64,000 nucleotides of DNA, from the NCBI GenBank assembly GCA_964017235.1, contig OZ024939.1:41828241-41892240 (forward strand). The letters run 5' to 3'. Both the position numbers and the translations under genes were made by a program. Source of the DNA: Sabellastarte sp. h YS-2021. Its lineage: Eukaryota > Annelida > Polychaeta > Sabellida > Sabellidae. Shown piece after piece: positions 49,601 through 61,600 of the stretch; position 1 is the stretch's first letter, and every line of letters begins with the position of its first letter. The notes under the pieces were generated by a model, which made no database searches, was not told the DNA's origin, and saw only the letters and a program-made list of their open reading frames with translations.

Positions 49601-52600
49601 GTTGTTGAAGCAAGTGTACAAGGCTGTGTAGCCGGTACTGGTCGGTACACTCTGTAACCAGTTGTTGAAGCAAGTGTACAAGGCTGTGTAGCCGGTACTG
49701 GTCGGTACACTCTGCAACCAGTTGTTGAAGCAAGTGTACAAGGCTGTGTAGCCGGTACTGGTCGGTACACTCTGTAACCAGTTGTTGAAGCAAGTGTACA
49801 AGGCTGTGTAGCCGGTACTGGTCGGTACACTCTGTAACCAATTGCTAAAGCAATTTTACAACTATCTTTTGTGTTGAATTCAGCTTGCTGTATGTTTCCT
49901 CCATTAATTAAAGTATTTCCTTTAATCGCACGTCTTACTTGTTTATTTGACAGTTGCTGGGAAAGCCCTTGTGAGCTATATTTAGAAGCACTTGTTGTTC
50001 GGTGTGTCACGTGATCAGCTTGCTGGTCGGAAGGACACGCGATTGGCTGACTGGAGATGACGTCAGTGGTCGCGTTCTTTGTGTGATGCTTAGCCGGCAA
50101 CTTTACAGTCCACAAAACCCCACTACCGACAACAAGGCCGGGTCTGCAAAGCAGGGACTGGAATCACAGTAGATGTGAGTTCTGAAGAACGCACTTCCGA
50201 CCTTCCTGGTCGGTGAAAACATGTGACCAGCTTCGTGATTTGGTCGGAAGGAAACGCGATTGGCTGACTGGATATGACGTCAGAGGTCGCGTTCTTTTGA
50301 GCTGGCCGGTTGGCTGATGAAAAAAACCGAAGCCTGGACCAGTGCGCTCTGAAGATGAAAGTCCTGGTCGATGCCGGTCTGAAGTCGGTTGCTCAGTAGG
50401 CTGTGCACTCAAACCAGTGTCCTGGCCATCCACTACCCTTATTACCGACACAAGTGCTGGGTCCACAAGGGAGGGACTGAGAGTGATTAAAGATGAAGTT
50501 CCTTCTATGTAAATACTAGGTGAGGTCGGCTGAATTTGAGCTTGCCGGTCGACTAATGCTTTACAACAAAGATGTCTGGACCAGTGCGCTCTGAAGAAAT
50601 CTGAAGAGTTCATCTCTTGCTTCTGATGAAAAAACACTAAATACTCGAGCTAGGCTGGTGTGACTGATGCTATACAGCAGAGAAGTCGGTACCAGTGCAC
50701 TCTGAAGAAATCTGAAGAATGCATCTCTTGCTTGGGGAATTCCTTCTATTTACAGTGTTCAAAACTACGTAGACTGAAGGTCCCCGTGATTTCTATTTGT
50801 AGTACTAGAAAAGACGTTTCTATGGTGATTGTAACTGGAAGGTTATAGAAGGTACATACAAACAAAAGACACGGATAAAAAAAAAAACCTTGTAAGTAGT
50901 ATATCCATTTCTTTCTAAATATTGTCGATCTGCCCCTAACAACACAATTGTTGAATGGGAGGAAACTAAAAAATGGCTGCCTTCATATTTCTCGTCGATT
51001 ACTGCCCTATCATCAACACTAAATTGAGTCAACTAGGGAGCGTTTCCAGCAGATTTTATAATGTATATCCGTGCTTGACATGTAGATAACACTTCTAAAG
51101 TAAAATATTTGGAAATAAGGTTGAAAATCCGTCATAATCCACACTTTCCTCAAAATATCTGGAGATTGTTGAAAACACGTCTGCACAGTACACACGCCAA
51201 ACGAAAAAGTTGCTATGACGTCAGGTTGTCTAGACAGGAAGGCAGTACGAGGCACCATCTGGGGAGTGCATGGTACTACGGACCGGCCAGCCGGTGGAAC
51301 CAAAGGACGTCTTTTGCTGACGTTTGGCGGGCCAGTCTGCGCCAACCGGTTTAGTAAATTGTCCATTGGATAGGACGTATTAACGCAATAAAATTTACAT
51401 TCCGTGGACAATTTTACAATTGTGATCCCTTGTATATGGATTTGACTATCCTCACCATTAAAGCCCATATGCCATTGAGCCTGAGGTTGGGGTCATCTTT
51501 CTGTGTGAGTCCTATGAGAAGATCCACTGCCCCCGAGTCTAGGATCGGCTCTTTGCTGGGTGAGAATTCTAGCAGCAGGTTACAGAGAGTAGAGGAAGCC
51601 ACACCCAGAACTTCTTCATTACCACTGTGCAAAATCTGAAGATAGAGGTCGTGTGTTCACATTTAGAGAGACCAGGTCATGTGATCTTTTGCAGTAGATG
51701 TACACCAAACTATACATTTTATTCAACAATAATCCAGGGACCAGGGATGTATCCAAGTGAAAAGTAGGACCAATACTGGAGTACTGATTTTTTTTTTTTT
51801 TTTTTTTACAGTTAAAAACAAAGCGTCTCCCAGATAAATGTGTTTTTCCATTTATGCAGAAATTCAAGAAAAAAATGGAAAAGAATAATAATAATTTTAA
51901 GAATAATTTTTTTAAAGGGAAAAAGAAAGGACGGACAGATGTCTTTCTATAAACCCTAGGGGCCAAATATTTGGCCAAAAATCCCTTGCACCATTTCTGA
52001 GATATTAAGGTTTTCAACGATCAAGAAGTCAACCATTTTGTATCAGATCACTGCCAAAAGGTACTGATTCACAGAAATTTATATAACAAACCTACCTACT
52101 GTGAATTTTCTCCTTTTCACAAGCAAGTGTCCCTTGCAGGACACTTAAGAAATATCTGTAAATTTAAATTCTGTGAAATATTTTTATCCTACAACATTAA
52201 TATTTGTTTTCTTGTTGTGAGTGAGAGATACCAAATTAAACTTTTCTTTGATGAAATGGCATAAAACTACCTTACTTATTTCTCTAATGCCAAAACTCAA
52301 TTTTCCAATTATTGCACTTAAGTTCCAATTAAAGAAAAGAGCTTTTCATGCCAGGAATAAAAACACTGCCTAACTCTTATTTCTACACTCTATGTTCACT
52401 ATACTAGTCATTTAAATTTGTTCTTCTCTATGCTCAGTAGCAACAATAGAAACTCTCACCTTCATGAGAGGTTTCCAGACCTCATGGTCCTGTAGGTTTG
52501 TACGTAGCTGCTGTACAGAACGAGACAGACTGTGGAGACACCTGATGGCAGCAATCTGAACCTTGGTCACAGGATCTGACAACCCATTTACTATGTGGTC

Positions 52601-55600
52601 CATCAAGTTCTCAGTCTCTATCACCTGACAAATGTACAGAGAATAACGTAGGTTACACATTCATTTGACAAGAGTAAAGTGCCCTGTGTGGGCACTCTGT
52701 CAGCTGACACAAAAACTTAGAGCTAGCATACAATAACTGCTTTACCATGTGAACCACTATGTTTCCAGTCTGTATGTAGACAGAAGAGAATTTAAAAAAC
52801 TCAGTGATAGTGCCCAATAACTAGTTTAGACTGTAGCCCATTTGTTCGCTTTGTGGTCTAAAAAGTTCTGCATTCTATTTTACAAGAAAAGATCCAAAAA
52901 CTGCAACTGTTCTTTATCTCCATTTATATTAATATATGTATTTTAAAATTTCCGTTTATCTCTGGCGGGTTTCACAAACAACTTGTATCATGTAACTTAA
53001 CTATTGTCAGCTTAAATTTTAAATAAAAGAAATAGCAGCACTAGAACATTCTTTAAAAGTTAAATATAGATAGCTTTTTTGAAAGTGTAAAAGTTATTGG
53101 GTAATCCACTACAAAACTTCACTGAAATAGACAAACCTTCTTTCTGATGTCCTCATCATTGGCTCCTATAGCTGCATAAGCCTTGAAAGCTGCCTGCCGC
53201 AACTCATTGCCAACCACAATGTCATCCTGAAAGGACCCAGATATATAATGTATTTGTCATTATTTGTTAATATTGATCAGATAAGACACCCAAATAACCT
53301 CAGAATCTGCAGATTCTAAAGCATATAAAAAGAAATCAGTCTCCAAAGCCACAAACTCAGTTTACATAGAGAGTCTCCGTTTAAAAAAAATCTAACATTC
53401 AGATGACAAGTCCAACAGCACAGATTCTACCGTATTGAAATGATAAGTTTCTGTTAAGCTAGATCCACACCTAAAGCAAAATTTTCACTTAAACTCAGGA
53501 TTCCAGTAAGGAATAGAACACTGTGGCTTTAGTCTGAAATGTAAAAGTTTGGCGTTCACGTCCTGTTCAACAGCCAGGGTTGTATTAGAAAAGAGTCAGT
53601 CTGATTAATTGATTCAGAAGTAAGTTGTGAAATGCATTAAGTATCCCAGGAAACAAGTGATAGTCTGCTAAGGTTAAAAAGTTACAGAAGCAATTAAATT
53701 TAAATATCCATTGCTTAAAATGAAATGAAAATTTAAGCAACCTTTTTAAGTAAGAGCTCTAGTGAGGTTTGCGCTTCTATAGATCACTTTTTCTTTCATC
53801 ACCGAACTTTCAGGAATTATGGCGTGAGGAGTACCCGTTAGTACTTGGATGGGATATATCTAGGGCTGTTGCGGTAGTACCTGTATTGTCGGTATGTTAA
53901 ATAAATCACTGCAAACCGTCACAGAGTTCAGCTACCAGTTTTCCACTTACACTTCAATGTAAAGTAACTTTACTAACCTTACATACAAAATAAATGTTAT
54001 AATCCACTTTTATTTGCATAGATGATTTTTTTTTTTTTTTTTTTTACTACCATGGAAACTGACTTCCTGTTCTACAGTATGGAAAACTATTTGGTTCTCG
54101 TGTTTTGTTAAATAAGAGACGGTTATCTGGTAACCGACCAGGAAGTACAGTAAGTGAAACCAGAAGGAAAAATAATCGCTACTACAACACTCCTAGATTT
54201 ATCTGACTCGAGAATTTCTTTTTGGTGCCAGACATTTCATAAATTCTAGTGCACTACTTGTGTCACTGATGGCTTTGCAGCTTGTACATGTAGACTGAAA
54301 GACTCTTCGGCCTTGTTTATGAAATGCAATGGCTCTGTAACATCAAACCGACAACTAAAAACCAACTATTAAAACTAAGAAACATAGCTACCTTGACTTT
54401 TGGCATGAGGTTTGCATCCATTGGAGAGCCCGGGTATTTGAAGTATTCAGACAGTGTAGAAATCAGGTGATCAGATATGGCCGCAGTTCTCTGCAGTTTG
54501 ACGTCCACTTCTATCAGATATGCCAGAGTCTCGGCACCCTCCACTCTCTCCTCCCACGTCTTGTCTTGTTTACACATACGCACCAGTGTGGGCAATGCCT
54601 GCTCACCAGTAAACAACAACAACACGTCAAAACTTTCAAATCCCTTTTAACAGCTTCCTGTCATGGGCTGAATTCAAACACATAATCACATAATTAAATG
54701 TAGATGTCATTATTCAAAACGAAGCAAAATTTCTCTAAAATTCTGCAGATTACATCACAGGTCTAAAACATTCAAAAAAGGACAAATATGGATGTTTGAC
54801 AATTATGAGCAAATCATTCAAAATAAAACACTAGAGACACTACTTTGAGTGAAATCATCACAAAAATAATTTTGATATTCCGCAGTTTGATGTAAATTAC
54901 TAAAAATACTTTTAGAGACATTACCTTGTGAGAAATGAGGAGATCTGTAGACATCAAAGCACCTGCTCTGTACAGGTAAGTGAGACTGCAAAAAATATAA
55001 AGGTCAATATATAATACAGAACAAGTCTGTATATTTGGATTTTTTCATCAGTTTGAACAAGTAAGGTTATATTGGAACAGGCCATCACTATTCCCCACAT
55101 GACTTCATTGGGGCAGATTTGTACCAGAAGTGAGAGTCCAGTGATTAATTTATTCAGTGTTTTACATCACGCCTAGTACCTTATCAGTTACATTATGACA
55201 CAAAGTTCGAAGGGCAGGGGAAACCAGTACATACAGCTGGTCAAGGTTCTGTACTCTAAACTGCTGACCAATGGTAAGCAACCACCAGCATTCCCACATG
55301 TGATCAGACCAAGATTCTAACTTTGAGGCGAGGGTGTTACCACTGGGCCACCATATGCCCAAGTCAAGTGATTAAGTACTAAACTACATTTTTTTCTGCA
55401 GTTTTAAGCATCTACATTCTCTTAGGGCACAACATTTATTTGTCACAAAAAAATGTTTTTTTTTATTAGTGGTAGCACAATAACACAATTTCTAGTGCCT
55501 TGTGACAATATCAAAACCTTGCACTTGATGACATCACAAACTTTGCCCAAACAAAAAAAAACTTCATGTTTTGTTGCTTTTAACAATCAGAATTGGTAGT

Positions 55601-58600
55601 TGAGAGAATGGGCAATCATACTAGTTGACTAGGTTTTTATACCAAAAACCTCTGGGCACCAACAAACCAGTAACTTTTACACTTCAGGTTAGGCTGGGAA
55701 TGGAACCCAACACCTGAGGGGTAGCAGGAAAATGTCTTACCCACTACAACACAGTAGATCTAAACAGATATAAAACTGCAGTTGGTTTGGATCAAAAGAC
55801 TGGCGTGAGTTAATTTCTTACCATTTGGCAGCCTGTATCTGCATATCTGTACTCTTGTCTCTTTGTAGCAGACGGACAAACATGTTTGGGATTTGTTCTC
55901 CATTGTAAGAAGCTGCAAACACATGAAAGTTGTCCCAAGCTAGTCTTACCACTGATATAAATGCATTTGCATGACACAAGTTTTACAAAGTGTAAATTTC
56001 AGAACTGACTGGATTTATTTCTAGAAAGTAAATGCCATTGCACAGCACTGAAAAAAGTATTACATTAGATCTGGAGTCCCTTTTTATTGAACTGCTGTTT
56101 TTAATGAAATACTGGTACTCCATTTTTCCATTTGGTTGTGTTAAAAGAGGCTAAAAGTGCAGTACAGTGTGAAGAACTTCTTCAAAACAACTACATTTCC
56201 CCCGTTGCTATGGCTGATATTTCATCAAAACAATAACATGAGTACTCGGACACGAGACCACTGCAGACTTTGCAAAACTGCTTACAAGACATGAAATAAA
56301 CTATCTTATTTTGCACCATCTGTTACTAGATTACTCCAGTATGGAACAAGACAGGTTAGCACTAGCTAGACCAATTCTGTAGATCAGAAAAAAGGCAATC
56401 ATTTAATGTCCTTATATGGTAAAAGAACAAAAGATTTCTGCCAGCAACCAGGCAAAATTGTCTTCTTTATAAGACATACCGACAGAATGCCCTTATTAAA
56501 CATAAACGAAAAATTGCTCCAGAATCAAGGAAATTGAACAGATCAGGCCCAAATTTGATACTCCCTAAAAATTTCATTACCATCTGTGCAGTACCTTTGG
56601 AGCTAGGCTGTAAACGAACAAACTTACAGACAAGTAAACAGACGGAGTAACATACTTTGCAAAATTTTTCAAAGTCACAAACCTATAAATTAAATGAAAA
56701 ATTTATTTGAAGTACAACTGGTGTAAAACAAACTTCAAAATATCTCACACTCCTATTTCTTCTGTTCAGTTACGGCTTAGCACTCATCTTAAGCGATAAT
56801 GTCTTAGCACTCATCTTAAGCGATTATGTCTTAGCACTCATCTTAAGCAATTATGTCTTAGCACTCACCTTAAGCGATTATGTCTTAGCACTCATCTTAA
56901 GCGATTATGTTTCAAAAATTTATCTTGTGCGATTATGTGTGCAACACTGATATAATCTGCTACAGAATTACAGTGAACCTTACTTGCTGTTGTCAATGAT
57001 ATTGAGGCTAGATAAATGGTGTAAAGCCATCATATTTGTTACAGATTACATGAAAACTAAAAATAAGGGTGTTTCCCAAGGAAATATCTTGATCCACAAA
57101 ACGTACATGTAGCCAGCGTCTGTGCGACCTGTTCATTCTGATAACACATCTGTGCAAAGCACTTCACAGTCGGCATCTGAACCTTATAATTCTGGCAGCC
57201 AATCAGAGGAGCCAGGGCGGATATAGCTCCATTACTACACAAGATGGCCTGGTGCTCCTGATTCTGCAAACATAACAAATCTACAAATAAAGTACATGAA
57301 AACTAACAATATAAACTGGGTTAATCCACAAAATGGCATGGTGTTCCTTGTATCAGAAAGACAACACAATCTGACTCTCCACTGTAACCAGTCTTGTAAT
57401 ATTGTCTCACATTGTAAAACCCGTCATTTGACACATAACCATAGAAGAAATTTACTAACATTTACTTGATGTTTCAATATCAATATCAAAGATACTTTGG
57501 TGAAGCTGCAGAACTATTTTTCCAATTTTTTCAGTACAAACAGTCAGCGAGGGTTTGCCCAATCGCAGGCAATGCTTTTTAACATTGACATATTGATAAA
57601 AAATTGGGGTTACCTTTCACTGATATCAAAAAAGGTTTCCAGGTTTTCAGATAAATTTTGGTTGTTTCAAAACTTTGGACATTTCATATCTATTGTACAC
57701 AGCCACTCCCTTTAATATAATCAGCTAAAACTATTGGGTATTTACTAGGGACGAGACAGTATTAACGGTATTATAGTATCTACACCATTTTACTGAAATA
57801 CTGAAACGAAATAGTAATTACTTGATTGATTGTCACTGCATATAATTGTTGGAAAACAAGAAATATTACAAACATGCTAATCTGAAGAATTTCTCACATT
57901 TATACAACATTCTTTTGCAAATTTAAAGGTTTGTAGCGATTTTTGGTGAACCTGTTTTGTTTTGTTCAATTGCATTTTCTGTTGAAAGCCGGTTTGATTG
58001 GGGAAATACTAAAAAGCAATTTATTTCACTATCCCAGAATTGGAACAATTTTGCAATGGTGGGATACCAAAAAGAAATATCTGTTACCTTCTCATCCGTT
58101 ATATTTACCTTTTTATCAAACTGCAAAATTAATACATTTAATTATTACTATTTTAAAAGAATCCTGATGTTCCCAACAAGTCATCCATACTGAGTAAATT
58201 TGTACAGCAATGAGAGGCTATCTGCTAATATTTGTCCAAGACTTTGACACAATAGCAACACTGTAGTAACATACATTTAGCATATAGACTAGTGTAAAAA
58301 TATTTTGCATGTCCTCCCCAAAAGTTAAAAATAGGAAATTTTCTACTTACCTTACAGCAGCTGGCAAATATGGTGGACACACATTCCTGTGTGACTGGAG
58401 AGTGTGACAGTAGTTTAATCATGTGAGGAACCACTGCAGGGTCCTGATAGACCAAATCCACCGGTGCAAGCTTGGACGTGAATAGTGTCCTCAGACAGCG
58501 CAAACACGCCTCCACGTACTTCAGGTTAGAATGGTTAATATCTGGAATAAACAGATCACAGTGGCTGGTATGTATAATGTACTGGTTAGGGTTGCTGATA

Positions 58601-61600
58601 TCTGGAGTAAACATGTTAGAATGGCTGAAATCTGGAATAAACAGGTTAGAGTGGCTGAAATTCGGAAAAAAAAAAAATTCAGGGTGGCTGAAATCTTGAA
58701 TCGACAAGTCAGAGAAGCTGATATTTGGAATAAACAGGTTCGAGTGGTTTTATATCTAGAATAAACAGGCTAGAAAGACTGATACTTAGAACAAACAGGT
58801 AAGGAGTGGCTAAAATCTGGAATCAACACGTCAGAGTGGCTGATACTTGGAATAAACTGGTTAAAGTGGTTGACATCTGGAATAAACACAATATAGGTTT
58901 GAGTCGCTGACTTCTGGAATTACCAGGTCAGAGTGACTAATATGTAGAATAAGCTGATTAAAGTGGTTGATATACAAAACTAACATGTTACAGTGGCTAA
59001 CATACATAACCTACCTTTGAGTAAGACAGAAATGGAACCTGCATCAATTAGCCTCCGAACATCATCCTTTGAACCTTTAGCCAGACTGCCCAGTACCACA
59101 GCACACTCTATACACAGTTCTACTGGAGAACTCTCGTCTATCATGAACTGCAGCAACCTGCCAAATAATGAAGTACTTGTAAAAGACTTTAAGTAAATGA
59201 TTGATAAAAGATCACAAATTCATAGTATTGTTATTATAATTGTTCAAGCTTTTGGAGTGCTTATTTTCATAATAAAGATCTCGAAAGCACCAAGACAAAG
59301 TCACAAAAATAAAGGTGAGTCATGCATCATTGACAGGTCAACAAAAGGTCCACCGATAACAGAATTTACATTCTGACTATTTTAGTGAAATGTGAGGTTC
59401 CATCATCCAAATATTTATCCATGAAAATCAACCAATAATTCCAGATGACAGGAAAAATCAATAAGAAAGGCCTGCTGAGGAGATCATACTTATATTCACT
59501 GAAAAGGCATTTCTATCCATCAGTTCTTCCACCTGAAGGAGTTGTGAAGAAAAATTTCCGATATATTATCTTTATTTAGGACTAAAGCTTGTGCAATAGT
59601 GACATGCCTTTAGGACAATCCCTTGTACTTTATGCACCTTAGAGTCACTAATTATACTGATTAAGTGCTACAAAAGTGAAAAAAAAATTATGAAAGATCT
59701 CTGAAAAGATAATAGCATCAGAGGTGGTCGTACCCCACAGCCTGGGGAAAAGTTTTGAACACCATGAGATATAGAAGTGGTGAAACAGTAAAAGATCTGG
59801 ATACTTTCAGAGCAGTGTCAGTTATAAAAAGATCCAAATAATGTTTAAGTAGAGAAGGTAACATCTAAGAGAAAGAAAATGTATATAAAGATAAAGTACT
59901 AAAACAAGGCCATTCAACAGCAAGATGACCGCATTAATCAGCAAACTAAAAGATATAAAGCTATAAAATTTATTAATTGGAGAATAGCTGTCAATGGAAA
60001 TAGCGCAATTATTTAAAAGTGCATGTAACAACAAGTTGCAGCAATCCAGATATCTTTGTCATAAGAGAAAGATGTCTCAAATATTGCAGGTGCACACACT
60101 TTGGCAGAGCAAAAAGGTCAAACCATAATGCACACCTAAACCCCCTAATGTCCCTACCAAGTGTCAACCTTCTACACCTTATGCAATCAAAGAAATAACC
60201 CAGACAAGATTTTAAAACTCATGGTCACTATGACAAGGTCAAAGGTTAAATTAAGGGTCACAACATGACGTTGCACACCTACACCCCTTAACCAATGTTC
60301 CTACCAAGTAACAACTTCCTACACCTTACGGTTTCTGAGACATAGCCTGGACAAGATTTTATAGGTCAAGGTCACTACACCAAGGTCAAAGGTTAAATCA
60401 AGGTCACACCATGATGCTGCACACCTACAACCCCTAACTAATGTCCCTACCAAGTATCAACTTCCTACACCTTACGGTTGCCGAGATACAGCCTGGAGAA
60501 GATTTTCAAACTCAAGGTCACTGCGGCAAGGTCAAAGATCAAATCAAGGTCAGACCATGACATTGCACACCTACACTCCATAACCAATGCCCCTACCAAG
60601 TATCAACTTCCTAGACCTTACAGTTGCCGAGATATAGCCCAGACAAGATTTTATAGGTCAAGGTCACAACGGCAGGGGTGAAAGGTCAAATCAAGGCCAC
60701 ACCATGACGTTGCACAACTATACCCCATAACCAATGTCCCTACCAAGTGTCAACTTCCTACACCTTATGGTTACCGAGATATGGCCCGGACAAGATTTTA
60801 TAGGTCAAGGTCACTACGGCAAGGTCAAATCAAGGTCACATCATGATGCTGCACACCTTCAACCCCTAACTAATGTCCCTACCAAGTATCAACTTCCTAC
60901 ACCTTATGGTTGCCGAGATACAGCCGGGAGAAGATTTTCAAACTCAAGGTCTCTGCGGCAAGGTCAAAGGTCAAATCAAGGTCAGACCATGACGTTGCAT
61001 ACCTACACCCCCTAACCAATGTCCCTACCAAGTATCAAATTCCTATACCTTATGGTTTCTGAGATACAGCCCGGACAAACTTTTTCCTGCCGCCCGCCTA
61101 CCCATCCGGACACCATGGTTGAAAACAATACCCGAGAGCCCTTAAGGGCTGTGGGGTAAAAAATAAATGACAAAAAAATTCAAAGGGATATATAACCACC
61201 TACCTTGGCACCACACCAGCAGTGAGTACATTTGTCTTTTGCGTGTTGTTCCCAATCACGGAGTCTTTCAGTTTCCTGTTTTGTATTGAAATACATTTAT
61301 GTATACATTTATAGTGAAAAAATGTGAAATTTGCGAGGGAAACTCCCCTTCTGTTTCCATGCGTTGTTGGAATTCTCTACACAGTTCTTTTTTTCAATTT
61401 TTTTTTTTAATACTACATTATTTTTTCTTACTTATATGTTTTTAAAAGGTGCTTGCTACTGGAAGCTTTTTCAACACCTTTACATTTATATTGTTTACTA
61501 AAATCCTAAAGCCAATAGTGAGAAATAACAACCAATAAGGGACAGGTCGGTATCAGAAACTTTGTAGATGGGCAGGCCACCAACGCAAACCAGTGTGCAG

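Larger units (their letters stand above)
45422..51393 (-). mobile_element. DIRS-type retrotransposon copy F, structurally complete, decayed ORFs
   Basis: Sense is minus. 5' ITR 51393-51195, gag side with a regular 60-bp array (49551-49850), Cys-rich remnant (48771-49131), RT/RNase H (47100-48640), recombinase (46090-47220), C-tract (about 45949-45964), ICR 45760-45666 and 3' ITR to 45422. All frames are broken. It starts 62 bp downstream of the ARMC8 exon 11 donor, in the same orientation as the gene. Confidence 0.88.

Noticed and set aside
49426-50115. Long minus-strand ORF of 229 codons with 20-residue repeats
   Set aside because: It is the read-through of the 60-bp array in DIRS copy F; two other frames are equally open, so it is not evidence of a gene.
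53861-54140. Third hAT-type MITE
   Set aside because: Only a TAGGGCTG-like start is seen; no matching end, internal similarity or 8-bp duplication.
56776-56938. CRISPR-like regular repeats
   Set aside because: Units are contiguous without spacers and lie in a eukaryotic intron; same for the 30-bp and 60-bp arrays.
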